Shown piece by piece: positions 9,454 through 18,427 of a stretch of 64,000 nucleotides of DNA. Source of the DNA: Paramesorhizobium endophyticum (lineage in GTDB: Bacteria; Pseudomonadota; Alphaproteobacteria; Rhizobiales; Rhizobiaceae); contig NZ_BMHH01000008.1 in assembly GCF_014640615.1 (NCBI RefSeq), positions 124,001 to 188,000 of the forward strand. Direction: 5' to 3'. Under the pieces are notes generated by a model. That model was not told the DNA's origin. It did no database searches and worked only from the letters and a program-made list of their open reading frames with translations. Position 1 is the stretch's first letter. Each line of letters begins with the position of its first letter. A program made the position numbers and the translations under genes.

Positions 9454-10578
9454 ATGACGCCGAAATACCTTTTTGCCGGGACCGTGCCCCTGTGCAACAT
9501 GACCCGCGCGCGGAGAAACGGTCGGGCGAGATGCTATATTATGGGCGTTCTGGCGGCGACGGCGTGCTTTATTTTGGCAATGCCAGCCGGTGCATATGAT
9601 CAGGCGAATGCCGACCGCATCAAACAGTTGGTCGATACGGGCATGCAGTATTACTGGTCGGGCGGCGACGTCAAAAAGGCCGAAGCAGAGGTCTTCAAGG
9701 GGATCACACTGCACGGCAAATACGATGTTGTGGAGGCGGCTTTCAAGGAGGCATCGACGTTAGCGCCGGAGCGACTGGATTTTCAGTACGCAATCGCATC
9801 CACCCAGATCATTCAAAAGAAACTCGCCGAGGCACAGACGACATTTCAGGGAATTCTGGAAAGGGATCCCACGGCCTTTGACGCCCAAAGCTGGCTAGAG
9901 GCGATTGCACAGATCCGCGGGGACAAGACCAATATGTCGTTGGCTCATCAGGCTCTCGCCGGGCTCGATCGGGACAAGGCGGAGATCTATCGCAAGCGAT
10001 TTGCCCGTGCAGAGCAGATCATGGCCGAAAAGCCTAATTTCGACGTACCCACCCTGCCCGGCAAGGTCATGGTGGTCGCGCTCGGGTATGCCTTGGCGGA
10101 CGACGGCACGGCGCAGCAAACGTTACTTGATCGCCTCGACGTGACGTTGAAAGCCGCTCAGGCCAATCCCAACGCGCTCATTATGGTCAGCGGCGGGGTG
10201 CCGAAGAATGGCGTCACTGAGGGAGATATCATGTCTAAGTGGCTTGTCGACAAGGGCGTTAACCGCGATCGCATCATCATCGAGGACAAATCAAAGGATA
10301 CAATCGGCAATGTCCTCAACGCTGCCAATCTCCTGGTGCGGCACCAGGCCGATGCCGTAATCTTGGTGACAAGTTCAAGCCACATGCGCCGTGCGCTTAC
10401 GGTCATGGAAGATGCTCTCACACAGCGCAATTTGCCAACCACTGTCGTACCTCTCAACGCACTCGATGCGCCGTCTGAGGAAGAGGCTGCAAAGGTTGGG
10501 ACAGACGAGCGGCTGGTGATTTATCGTGACCTGATGCGCGTATCAGGTGTTTGGGCCTATCCCGGGCTCCAACAGTAA
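9454..10578 (+). CDS. YdcF-family (DUF218) envelope protein with TPR-like N-terminal region
   Basis: 374 residues. The ATG at 9454 follows GGAGAAGTCAA; a later Met at 9541 would give a cleaner signal peptide (MGVLAATACFILAMPAGAYD), so the true start may be there. After the signal come helical repeats (about 45-190) with TPR-like spacing around FKEASTLAPERLDFQYAIAS. The DUF218 domain follows at about 200-355 (VMVVALGYAL, ALIMVSGGVPKNGVTEGDIM, VTSSSHMRRAL), which in relatives such as SanA/YdcF is linked to envelope or vancomycin-barrier functions. It is probably periplasmic. No operon partner is seen. Confidence 0.75.
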   Translation: MTPKYLFAGTVPLCNMTRARRNGRARCYIMGVLAATACFILAMPAGAYDQANADRIKQLVDTGMQYYWSGGDVKKAEAEVFKGITLHGKYDVVEAAFKEASTLAPERLDFQYAIASTQIIQKKLAEAQTTFQGILERDPTAFDAQSWLEAIAQIRGDKTNMSLAHQALAGLDRDKAEIYRKRFARAEQIMAEKPNFDVPTLPGKVMVVALGYALADDGTAQQTLLDRLDVTLKAAQANPNALIMVSGGVPKNGVTEGDIMSKWLVDKGVNRDRIIIEDKSKDTIGNVLNAANLLVRHQADAVILVTSSSHMRRALTVMEDALTQRNLPTTVVPLNALDAPSEEEAAKVGTDERLVIYRDLMRVSGVWAYPGLQQ

Positions 10579-10639
10579 TTGCTCTGTCACCGCCCGGCGA
10601 CATGAACGCACAGCTGATGACATCGACCTAATCGAGCCC

Positions 10640-10962
10640 CGCTTTGCTTTATTGGCGAGCGGGCCTCACCCTTGTTGAGGCCGATCTGGGCACGCGTTGC
10701 ATGTCGGTGTCGAGAATCCACTCTATAATAAAAAGTGTCCGTTCCACGCGACCAACCTCCCGCAGCGCAACCCCAAGATCGTTCTGGCGTGGGTAGGAGG
10801 CAAGCTTACGGAGCAACTGGCTCGGCTTGATCTTGCCGGCAGCATCGTGGCGGCGCAACGAAACAGGTCGGGCCAGTTCGCCAACAATCAGCTCCTCGCG
10901 GATCTTGCCACCGACCAATTTGCGCAGACCTTTGGGTGTCCCTGCCGGATCCGCGCTGGGTA
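10640..10962 (-). pseudogene. Tn3-family transposase C-terminal remnant
   Basis: The minus strand reads LVGGKIREELI, then AAGKIKPSQLLRKLASYPRQN and ALREVGRVERTLFIIEW. This is the conserved C-terminal block of Tn3-family TnpA (LRKLASYPRQNxLAxALRExGRIERTLFxxxW). After a one-base shift near 10700 it continues with RAQIGLNKGEARSPIK. Only about 100 of ~1000 residues remain, with substitutions and a shift, so it is dead. Confidence 0.8.
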
Positions 10963-10964
10963 GC

Positions 10965-11069
10965 ATGAAATGGGACGGCGCCAGCCTGAAAGGCACGGAT
11001 TTCACCGGGACCAATCTGGGCGGCAATTCGTTCAATCATGCCAATCTGACCGATGCCGACTTGAGCGGT
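10965..11069 (+). pseudogene. Pentapeptide-repeat protein fragment
   Basis: The plus strand here encodes MKWDGASLKGTDFTGTNLGG followed by NSFNHANLTDADLSG, a run of A(N/D)LxG-type pentapeptides. It is about 35 residues, with no full-length gene around it. It is wedged between a Tn3 transposase scrap and a resolvase scrap, both on the other strand. Confidence 0.6.
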
Positions 11070-11230
11070 AGACCGTCATCCTTGAAATGTTCAGGTCCCG
11101 GGCGACGGCGGCCTTAGTCGCCCCAGCAGTGATCCGCCTGCGGATTTCGGTGTCATCGACGTTCTTTTTCCTGCCCTTGTAGATACCGTCCTGTCGCACG
11201 GCACCGACAGGACGCAACTCGTGCTGGCCG
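11065..11230 (-). pseudogene. Serine resolvase C-terminal HTH remnant
   Basis: The minus strand encodes GIYKGRKKNVDDTEIRRRIT followed by AGATKAAVARDLNISRMTVYR. This matches the linker and HTH at the end of Tn3-type resolvases (YKGRKPxxD...GxTKxxIARxLGISRxSVYR). The catalytic domain is missing. Confidence 0.75.
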
Positions 11231-11314
11231 GTGTTGCCATCTCCTTCATCATCTAGTGAAGCGCCGCCGGCACGGCGGAAATCGGGACCGACTGCGCCCG
11301 AAGTTGTATTCCCA

Positions 11315-12946
11315 TCACTGAAAATTCCGGGCTTTCACCTTTAGCGTATCGATGTGCAAATCGGGGACGAACATGTCCCGCGGTTTCACACCTGCCGGCG
11401 GTCGCTCACGGCTATCTGGACTACCCGGTGATCCGTGGGCGAACTCATCGCCACGCCCGCTCGGCAGACGGAAGGTGTCCCGCTCGCTAAGGCTTGCCAG
11501 ATCGCTGGTCAGATCGAACATTCGTTGCGCCACCAGATGCACGACGCCGCCTTCCCGTTGGATCTTGCCGTTGATCGCCATCATTGCGGATCCGAGCACG
11601 GCGCGACGCTGCTTTTCGAACAGGCTTGGCCAGACGACGATATTGGCAACGCCTGTCTCGTCCTCGATGGTCATGAACATGACGCCCTTGGCACTGCCGG
11701 GTTTCTGCCGCACCAGGACAAGACCGGCCGTCATCAGCCAGCGCCCGTCACGCGCCGATGTCGCGTCAGTGCAGGTGACGATGTTTCGGCGGGTGAGATC
11801 CTCGCGCAGGAAGCTGACCGGATGGGCACGCAACGTCACGCCGGTATGACCATAGTCCTCGACGACATTGGCGCCTTCGGTCATCTGCCGAAGCGCCACA
11901 TTCGGTTCCTGCTGTTCAACAATGACCGCCTGCGCGCGATCGGCGGCCGCGGCAAACAGCGGAAGCGGTTCATCGCGCAAGGCCTTAATCGCCCAGAGCG
12001 CATCGCGACTTTCAAGTTTGAGGGATGGTCGGAACGCATCAGCTTCGGCCAGCTTGACCAGGGACGCCGACGACACACCGGCGCGCCGCCACATATCGTC
12101 GATGGAAACGAACGGATCGTCGCCACGCGCCACCGCAATTTTCGCCGCATCCTGTTCGGGCAGGCCCTTTACCAAACGCATACCGAGACGCACCGCATGG
12201 TCGTCGGTTCCCCTGATCTCTTCCAGCGTGCAATCCCACCGCGAACGATTGATGCAGACCGGTCGGATCGCAACCCCGTGGGCGCGGGCATCGGTGACGA
12301 TCTGAGCTGGCGCATAGAACCCCATCGGTTGCGCATTGATGAGGGCGGCACAGAACACATCCGGGTAGTGACATTTGATATAAGACGAGGCGTAAGCGAT
12401 GAGGGCAAAGGAGGCGGCATGGCTCTCGGGAAAGCCATAGGAGCCAAAACCCTCGAGCTGCGAGAAGGTCTTTTCGGCGAATTCCTCGGTGTAGCCATTC
12501 TTCACCGTCCCCTGGACGAGCTTGTCCTTGAACTTGCTGACGCCGCCGGTGAACTTGAATGTCGCCATAGAGCGCCTGAGCGCATCGGCCTCGTCGGCGG
12601 TAAAACCAGCGCAGACGATCGCGACCTTCATGGCGCTCTCCTGAAACAATGGCACGCCCAGCGTCTTGCCGAGAACAGCCTCCAGTTCCGGCTTCGGATA
12701 GACGACCGCCTCCTTGCCCTCGCGCCGTCTCAGGTAAGGATGCACCATGTCGCCCTGGATCGGACCGGGGTGAACGATCGCCACCTGAATGACCAGGTCG
12801 TAATAGGTCTGGGGTTTCAGCCGCGGCAGCATCGACATCTGGGCCCGGGATTCGATCTGGAAGGTGCCGAGCGTGTCAGCCTTGCGGATCATCGCATAGG
12901 TCGCTGGATCTTCCTGCTCGATGGTGGCGAGATCAAGCGTTACACC
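11315..12946 (-). pseudogene. dnaE2: Error-prone DNA polymerase DnaE2, C-terminal half only
   Basis: The frame opens near 12946 with [20 protein letters not shown], just after an in-frame TAG, and runs about 540 codons. It contains [21 protein letters not shown], the finger-domain [20 protein letters not shown], a HhH region and the C-terminal OB fold ([28 protein letters not shown]). Full DnaE2 is about 1080 residues with an N-terminal PHP domain and palm carboxylates, all missing here. In alphaproteobacteria DnaE2 works with ImuA and ImuB in damage-induced mutagenesis; neither is present. The break coincides with an istB scrap, pointing to IS21-type rearrangement. Confidence 0.85.
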
Positions 12947-12949
12947 CTA

Positions 12950-13049
12950 AGAGCCATCTGGCCATCGCCATTGCACGAGCGCTCATCCGCAATGGCACAC
13001 GCGGCCGGTTCTTCTATGTCGTCGATCTCGTCAGCCGGAACCGACCCCC
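12950..13049 (+). pseudogene. IstB (IS21-family ATPase) fragment
   Basis: Plus-strand codons from 12950 read KSHLAIAIARALIRNGTRGR then FFYVVDLVSRNRP. This matches the segment after Walker A in IstB proteins (GKSHLAxAIAxxxIRxGxRxxFxxVxDLVxxL). Only 33 codons remain, and the frame does not continue on either side. Confidence 0.65.
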
Positions 13050-13055
13050 GGGGGC

Positions 13056-13172
13056 CATGGCCGCGTCGCACGTGATGACGCCGCGGCTTTTGAGTTCCGT
13101 CCGCAGGAAGGATACGGGGTGGACACACAAAGTCAGTCCGACATGTCCGTAATCCTCGACAACCTCACCCCC
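13056..13172 (-). pseudogene. Second DnaE2-type fragment
   Basis: Minus-strand GGEVVEDYGHVGLTLCVHPV continues with SFLRTELKSRGVITCDAAM. It aligns with the DnaE2 segment of the larger remnant ([25 protein letters not shown]) but clearly differs, so it comes from a different dnaE2 copy. About 39 codons remain. Confidence 0.7.
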
Positions 13173-13399
13173 GGAGTTTCCGGATCGTTTAACGTCGTCT
13201 TTGTTTCTTCTGCACGGAGATCTTTTCAACCCGGCAAAACGGAGGTAGGCTGTGAGTCTTCGCTCTTTGGTAGGAGCGTGCCGCCCGTCATCGCAAAGCT
13301 GTTGACAGCACTGCCGTTTCAAACTCCCCCGATCATGTCATGTTCGGGCTCGCGAGGTGGTTGACGGGTGACGCTTCATAACGAGCCAGGAGAACTGGC

Positions 13400-14710
13400 A
13401 TGTCCACAACTGACGTTCGGCCGTCCTCGATCGAGGGCATCAAGCGCCTTGCGAAGGCGATTTCCAAAAGAGACAAAATCAAGCACAGCCAAGCACTGGA
13501 CCAAGCATCCAAGGCATCTGGCTTTGCCAATTTCACCCATGCGCGTCGATCACTAATCGAACGGACCACGGGGGTCAAAAATCCTGAATATGCCATCTAC
13601 ATCTCCACCTATTGGCGGGATGGAAAAACTCGGGCTTCGGGTCGTGAGACGATCCGCATGATCATATCGAAACCGCTCGACGAGTTGATAAAGCCGGCGC
13701 AGTACAGGCACGCTCATAAACTCGGGCGCTTCAGACGATACGCTTCCGATCACGTCGTTGCCGATTACCGGCCCGATTCGGCGGACGTGGCTCTCGCCCA
13801 GTCCTGCGGGGCAGCAAGGGTTCTACAGTTTCTGGACGCCACCGGGTTGCGCCCGTCAAACGCCCGTGTCGAACCTCGCGGGCGCCACAATGCACGGCTG
13901 CCTGGACACGATCACGGAAGCGTCTGGTACGATCCGATCGCCAAGCACCACGTTGCGGCGGACGAACCCTATGCCGCCAGTGTTCGATCCAAGAAAGCGG
14001 AGCGGGAAGCTTGGGCGCGCGAGCACAACTGGTCGGTCGTCCAGCCCTCGTGGAAGGGGATGTATTATCCGGAAGGCGGCAGTGAGCTTTATCTTGTTGC
14101 CGATGCCAGCAAGGGCTATTCGCTTGAAGGCGTCGTGGACGCCCTGCAGAAGACGGCCCCTCCGATCGTACCGGATAACTGCGACAGGGTGGTGTTCGAC
14201 AGCCGGGTGACGTTCGAAACGCCAGGCGAGCAGGCCGACGCTGCAAGCAAACTCAAGAAAGCAGCGGAGCGAAAGACGGCAGCGCCCCGTGGGCCGTCCA
14301 ACTCCGTTGGGTATCGTCTCGTACTCGGCGGACACCAGCATCGACCCAAGGCCACAATGCCAGTGGAACTGCATGCCGAGGTGGGCGGTCTGCTGAAGAA
14401 CGTATTGGTCAAGACGCGTGAGCGCGCCGGAGTTTACAGACGTATCGATTCCGTCCGGAGCGAGCTCGACGATTGGGTGCAATGTGAACACGACCGAAAG
14501 TCGCTGTCGGACGCAGTTTTCTTCGACCTTTATTATCACGAGGAAGATGGCGCACGAACGTCCAAGGGCACACCAACGCCTGAACGGCATATCGAAAGTC
14601 TCGAGCGCGCCAGAAAGATCCTGACCGATCATTATCCTGACTGCGCCCCGCTTCGATCGGTTACGAAAAAGATCGGGATGGCGATCGGATCGCTCCAAGC
14701 GATGCTGTGA
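13400..14710 (+). CDS. DUF5623-like protein of unknown function
   Basis: 436 residues; the ATG at 13400 follows AGGAGAACTGGC, a strong ribosome-binding site. The N-terminus (IEGIKRLAKAISKRDKIKHS then QALDQASKASGFANFTHARR) resembles short DNA-associated N-terminal segments found in DUF5623 and some DnaB-like accessory proteins of Rhizobiales. The same HSQALDxxAxxxGFANFxxAR idea appears at the start of the DnaB-like protein at 15011-15934 (LHTALDRIARDEGFAGWSLL). No catalytic motif is visible. The family name is from recall and uncertain. It is intact and likely expressed alone. Confidence 0.6.
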   Translation: MSTTDVRPSSIEGIKRLAKAISKRDKIKHSQALDQASKASGFANFTHARRSLIERTTGVKNPEYAIYISTYWRDGKTRASGRETIRMIISKPLDELIKPAQYRHAHKLGRFRRYASDHVVADYRPDSADVALAQSCGAARVLQFLDATGLRPSNARVEPRGRHNARLPGHDHGSVWYDPIAKHHVAADEPYAASVRSKKAEREAWAREHNWSVVQPSWKGMYYPEGGSELYLVADASKGYSLEGVVDALQKTAPPIVPDNCDRVVFDSRVTFETPGEQADAASKLKKAAERKTAAPRGPSNSVGYRLVLGGHQHRPKATMPVELHAEVGGLLKNVLVKTRERAGVYRRIDSVRSELDDWVQCEHDRKSLSDAVFFDLYYHEEDGARTSKGTPTPERHIESLERARKILTDHYPDCAPLRSVTKKIGMAIGSLQAML

Positions 14711-15010
14711 CCGGGTACCTTTCCGCGCCGCTATGATAAGGCGTCAGTCGCATCAAGAGCGGCTTCGTGCTCCGGCTTGCACGTCCAGTCAGACTAGGAG
14801 CCGAGGCATCGCCGGCGAGAACGCGGCCGCATTGTCAGAACGGCGGATCGACATTCTCATGGCGGTGCCATCGAACACGATTGCGGTCGGTGGTGTATTG
14901 CACGGCCTCAACGGCGTGCACTTCCACCGATTGCGGGTCAAGGACACGTCCCGCTGCCCGGCAACGGCCAAGTATGGGGCGATTCCTGCCCTTACGTGCA
15001 GGCCTGCGTG
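14711..15010 (+). other. Intergenic gap
   Basis: 300 bp between the DUF5623-like gene and the DnaB-like ATPase. Overlapping open frames on both strands show no family resemblance. It may contain worn-out coding DNA. Confidence 0.35.
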
Positions 15011-15934
15011 TTATTCCAATTCCGGTTGGACGTCCAATGCGGCAATCGGCGGTGAATGAGTAGCCATCGCGCAGAATATCGGGCCATGGCGTGAAATCGG
15101 CGGGGCTGGCGGATCAAGAGGGATTCGAACCATTTTGTGTACAAGATCCCGATTGCGGACGGATCGGCTGACTGCTGAACTTCGACACGTCCCGCCGAAT
15201 TTCCGCCGCCGCCGGATGTTGCTTGGAGCGCCACGAAACTGCGCCTTACCTTCATGCAAGAAGCACGCTTTTGAGAAAAGCCCCACATCTACTTTGTTGG
15301 GCAAGCGTATATCCTGCATATCCGGTAAAGGCTTCGCCTCCGGATCATATGAACGGTCAATCTGGGAGATGAAGGCGAGAATAATGCCGGTCTTTCGAGC
15401 GAATTTTTGAAGGGTAGTTATTTGCTCCGAAAGTTCGGGCTTGTTTCGCCGTTGATCGAGGATTTGCAGGTAGTCGATAACGGCGACCGTCCCTGGGGAG
15501 GCATCGGCAAGATGGCGCATGATATAGTCAGCGCAAATTTCGTCAGAGGTCACGATTTCCAGAGCAGCACCGAGGCCCGACGATTCGCCTTCCAGTGACC
15601 GGATACGCGCATGGGTTTCCTGCTCGGTATATTCGAGGGTGAAGAAGACACCTCGCCGGCCGTCACGGATGGCATCGAGCAGGAGCTGAAGCCCGAGCAG
15701 GGTCTTGCCATGACCCGGCCGCGCTCCCAGCAAGAGCATATCGCCATCGGAAAGCCGGGACAGCATTTCACTCGCCGCTGCACACGTTGCAACTCGGGCG
15801 GAAAGCAAGCTCCACCCTGCAAAACCTTCATCGCGTGCTATGCGGTCCAACGCCGTATGCAGAGGATTTTTTTCATTCCGAGCCATCAATTTGGCTCGGC
15901 GCTTCAATTGGTAGATTGGAGCAGACAGCTTCAT
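15011..15934 (-). CDS. DnaB-helicase-like ATPase (RecA fold), altered C-terminus
   Basis: 307 residues from an ATG preceded by GGAGG seven bases upstream. Walker A is GARPGHGKT (about 70-78), Walker B is TVAVIDYLQILDQR, and AFISQIDR follows, as in DnaB C-terminal domains. The N-terminal helical segment (KNPLHTALDRIARDEGFAGW) replaces the usual DnaB N-domain, as in small helicase-like proteins of Rhizobiales accessory DNA. After VDVGLFSKACFLHEGK the sequence turns Arg-rich and unlike the family, and the last ~40 codons run through a tRNA-Ser 3' end (15107-15131). The natural C-terminus has therefore probably been replaced at a recombination junction. Confidence 0.75.
   Translation of the reverse strand: MKLSAPIYQLKRRAKLMARNEKNPLHTALDRIARDEGFAGWSLLSARVATCAAASEMLSRLSDGDMLLLGARPGHGKTLLGLQLLLDAIRDGRRGVFFTLEYTEQETHARIRSLEGESSGLGAALEIVTSDEICADYIMRHLADASPGTVAVIDYLQILDQRRNKPELSEQITTLQKFARKTGIILAFISQIDRSYDPEAKPLPDMQDIRLPNKVDVGLFSKACFLHEGKAQFRGAPSNIRRRRKFGGTCRSSAVSRSVRNRDLVHKMVRIPLDPPAPPISRHGPIFCAMATHSPPIAALDVQPELE
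15107..15131 (-). other. tRNA-Ser 3'-end remnant, candidate attachment site
   Basis: The minus strand reads GGTTCGAATC, then CCTCTTGATCCGCCA. This is a T-loop (TTCGAAT), the 3' T-stem CCCTC, the 3' acceptor strand TTGATCC, a G discriminator and encoded CCA, as in tRNA-Ser. The 5' T-stem no longer pairs (AATGG), so only the 3' end is present, as left by integrases that use tRNA 3' ends as att sites. A tyrosine integrase lies 1.5 kb away. Confidence 0.6.
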
Positions 15935-15937
15935 CAA

Positions 15938-16664
15938 GGAACCTCCATTCCGAGCAGGAAACGCAACCCCTCCTTATGCGGCGCTCGAACAGATGGTTCG
16001 ATGATCTCAATACCCCGTATGAACGATACTTCCCCGATGGGAGGGAGGAGGCGCGGGCCAAGCCTATTCGCTGACTATAGCCCAATGTGCGTGTCGCGCA
16101 ATTCCCAAAACTAGCGACACAGTTTTCGACCAAAACCCATGAACTAACAAGCAGATGCGCGGCCAGCCGCGCGATGGCGTGCAGCGCTGCGATATGTGGG
16201 TCTCCGCGCTGCCCGCCATCGGTCACGCGCAATCTTGCTGCTTCTATGAGGTCGTCACCGAATCTGTTGCCTGTTCCTCTGCAAACGCCGCTTTCCCCTT
16301 TCCGGCCCACAGTTCCTGTGCGTGTTCGCTCTGCTCACTTTTGAGCTTGTCGGCGACCAGACGCTGCCGCCAGCGATTGCCGATCGGGTGCTCGTCCCGG
16401 GCCTTCGGATGCAGGCAAGGGCTGCACCGGCCAAAAACCCTGCATCCGCCGGACCTCCGGGATGCCGCGCGGGCGCAGCACCGCTGCGCGGCGGGAAAGG
16501 ACGGCGGGGCTGGCAGCGCATTGCGGGGTTGATTTCGCCGACTCGGCGGCCAACCAGCAACGGCGCTTATTTCCCTCCAATCCGCCTAAAACCGCCGCAC
16601 ATGTCGCGCTTGTTTTATGTCCGATAAGTTTGCATTATCGTTCGTTTTGTGAAATCCTCCAAAA
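15938..16664 (+). other. Gap before the integrase; inverted GTGTCGC/GCGACAC boxes
   Basis: About 730 bp without a convincing gene. An inverted repeat GTGTCGC (16091-16097) / GCGACAC (16114-16120) with a 16-bp spacer is present. The box CTAGCGACACA recurs at 21459, upstream of the serine recombinase. A minus-strand stretch near 16146-16262 (DDLIEAARLRVTDGGQRGDP) looks faintly protein-like but I cannot assign it. Confidence 0.4.
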
Positions 16665-17867
16665 ATGGCCTCTCAGAGCGACGACAATCCCGAAAACGGC
16701 CCGCAGCCGGGCGCTCCTCGATCACGGGGCACGGCCGCGGATGGCGAGCCTTCAGCTGGGATGCAGACCGCGGTCGGGCCCGCCGCGCCCGTCGCCGGCG
16801 ACTGTCTCGACAGCGAGCTGCCCGACATCGTCGATCTCGTGCTGGAGATGGGCCGCGCCCCGACCGAGACGCCCGCCCCTGCCCTGCCGGCGCATCTGCA
16901 GGCCCTCACCGCGCGCGCCCGCGCCTATGTCCAGGCGGCCTCCTCGGCCAACACGCGGCGCGCCTATGCGTCCGACTGGCGGCACTTTTGCGCCTGGTGC
17001 CGGCGCCAGAACCTGTCGCCCCTCCCCCCGGACCCCGAAATCGTCGGGCTCTACATCACCGCCTGCGCCTCCGGCGGCGCCGTTGGCGCGCCGAACAGCG
17101 TCTCGACCATCGAGCGCCGCCTCGCCGCGATCGGCTGGAACTGCGCCCAGCGCGGCATGCCGCTCGACCGCAAGAACCGCGCCATCGCCACGGTGATGGC
17201 CGGCATCCGCAACACCCACGCCGCCCCGCCGCGGCAGAAGGAAGCCATCCTGCCCGAAGATCTGATCGCCATGCTCGAGACGCTCCCGCGCGGCACGCTG
17301 CGCGGCCTGCGCGACCGCGCCATGCTGCTGCTCGGCTTCGCCGGCGGATTGCGGCGCTCGGAAATCACCGGGCTCGATCTCGGCCGCGACCAGAGCGAGG
17401 ACGGCCGCGGCTGGATCGAGATTTTTGACAAGGGCCTGCTCATCACCCTCAACGGCAAGACCGGCTGGCGCGAGGTCGAGATCGGCCGCGGCTCGTCACA
17501 TAGCACCTGCCCGGTGACGGCGGTCGAGACCTGGATCGCCTTCGCGCGGATCGCCAGGGGGCCGCTGTTCCGCCGCGTCCGCGGCCAGGGCAAGGACGTC
17601 GGACCGGACCGCCTCGCCGACCAGGAAATCGCCCGGCTGGTCAAGAAAACCGCGCGCGCCGCCGGCCTGCGCGGCGACCTGCCGGAGAGCGAGCGGGGCC
17701 TGAAATTCGCCGGCCACTCGCTGCGCGCCGGCCTCGCCTCCTCGGCCGCGGTCGACGAGCGCCACGTCCAGAAGCAGCTCGGCCATGCCTCCGCCGAGAT
17801 GACCCGCCGCTACCAGCGCCGCCGCGACCGCTTCCGCGTCAATCTCACCAAGGCGGCGGGGTTGTAG
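16665..17867 (+). CDS. Tyrosine recombinase / integrase
   Basis: 400 residues. An N-terminal SAM-like/core-binding domain (about 85-185, SANTRRAYASDWRHFCAWC) is followed by the catalytic domain. The catalytic residues are visible as R230 (GGLRRSE), H351-x-x-R354 (HSLRAG), H374 (LGHAS) and Y383 (RRYQRR). The first ~60 residues are Pro/Ala-rich and disordered, so the true start could be internal. GC content is higher than in neighbouring genes, a sign of separate origin. It could act on the tRNA-Ser 3' end at 15107-15131 or on the paired boxes flanking this block; which one cannot be told. Confidence 0.9.
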   Translation: MASQSDDNPENGPQPGAPRSRGTAADGEPSAGMQTAVGPAAPVAGDCLDSELPDIVDLVLEMGRAPTETPAPALPAHLQALTARARAYVQAASSANTRRAYASDWRHFCAWCRRQNLSPLPPDPEIVGLYITACASGGAVGAPNSVSTIERRLAAIGWNCAQRGMPLDRKNRAIATVMAGIRNTHAAPPRQKEAILPEDLIAMLETLPRGTLRGLRDRAMLLLGFAGGLRRSEITGLDLGRDQSEDGRGWIEIFDKGLLITLNGKTGWREVEIGRGSSHSTCPVTAVETWIAFARIARGPLFRRVRGQGKDVGPDRLADQEIARLVKKTARAAGLRGDLPESERGLKFAGHSLRAGLASSAAVDERHVQKQLGHASAEMTRRYQRRRDRFRVNLTKAAGL

Positions 17868-17893
17868 CTCCCCCTGCCCTGCCGGTGGCGCGT

Positions 17894-18220
17894 TCACACC
17901 TTGGAACCGTGTCGGGAGCGCGCCGCGATGCTGGAAAGATCGACTTTCTTGCCTGCGACATCCGCGACGATCTTCAACGTGCCGCCGAGCGATTCGACAT
18001 AATCGCGAAGCGTCGACAGCTTCATGTCGGCGCGCTTCTCCAGCCGTGAGACGTTGGTCTGCTTGAAACCTGTCCTGGCAGACACGTTTTCCTGCGTCCG
18101 TCCGGCAAGCGCCCGCAATTCGCGCAGATTGTGCGCGGTGACGAGTTCCTCGGTGCGGGCAGCGATTGCCCGCTGTTCATCTTCGGGCAGCGTCTGTATC
18201 AGCTTGTCGAGATCATCCAT
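17894..18220 (-). CDS. XRE-family antitoxin (HigA-like)
   Basis: 108 residues with a Cro/C1-type HTH at about 36-90 (LRELRALAGRTQENVSARTG then FKQTNVSRLEKRADMKLSTL). The acidic N-terminus LIQTLPEDEQRAIAARTEEL is typical of antitoxins encoded behind RelE/HigB-type toxins. It would bind its own promoter and neutralise the toxin. The start overlaps the end of a toxin-like fragment (18213-18350), the usual toxin-antitoxin overlap, but the toxin is truncated, leaving this an orphan antitoxin or regulator. Confidence 0.8.
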   Translation of the reverse strand: MDDLDKLIQTLPEDEQRAIAARTEELVTAHNLRELRALAGRTQENVSARTGFKQTNVSRLEKRADMKLSTLRDYVESLGGTLKIVADVAGKKVDLSSIAARSRHGSKV

Positions 18221-18350
18221 GTTTCTTCTCCAACTCGCTCACATGCTCATCGTAGCGTTTGTCCGCCAGGTCGATCAGCCGCTTGTAGAACAGTTTCTGG
18301 CTTACACTGCCTCTCAGAATCAATCTTCGCAAATTTAGCCTCATTGTCAT
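18213..18350 (-). pseudogene. RelE/HigB-like toxin C-terminal remnant
   Basis: The minus strand ends QKLFYKRLIDLADKRYDEHV SELEKKHG, overlapping the antitoxin ATG by 8 bp. A (F)YxRLIxxADxxYxxH ending is typical of phage Gp49/HigB-like toxins encoded before XRE antitoxins. The upstream residues (MTMRLNLRRLILRGSVS) do not resemble the toxin core, so the 5' part is lost. Confidence 0.5.
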
Positions 18351-18427
18351 CAAAATTCATTGCGGATGATCGAATTTCATGAGAGTTTCTCACCGAAGCT
18401 AATTTTCAGAACCGGATATCAGGATTC

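Noticed and set aside
9248-9457. Small gene of 69 codons before the YdcF-like gene
   Set aside because: No homology, no ribosome-binding site, overlaps the next start.
11435-13075. 546-codon plus-strand open frame
   Set aside because: Antisense shadow of the dnaE2 remnant, which has clear protein homology on the other strand.
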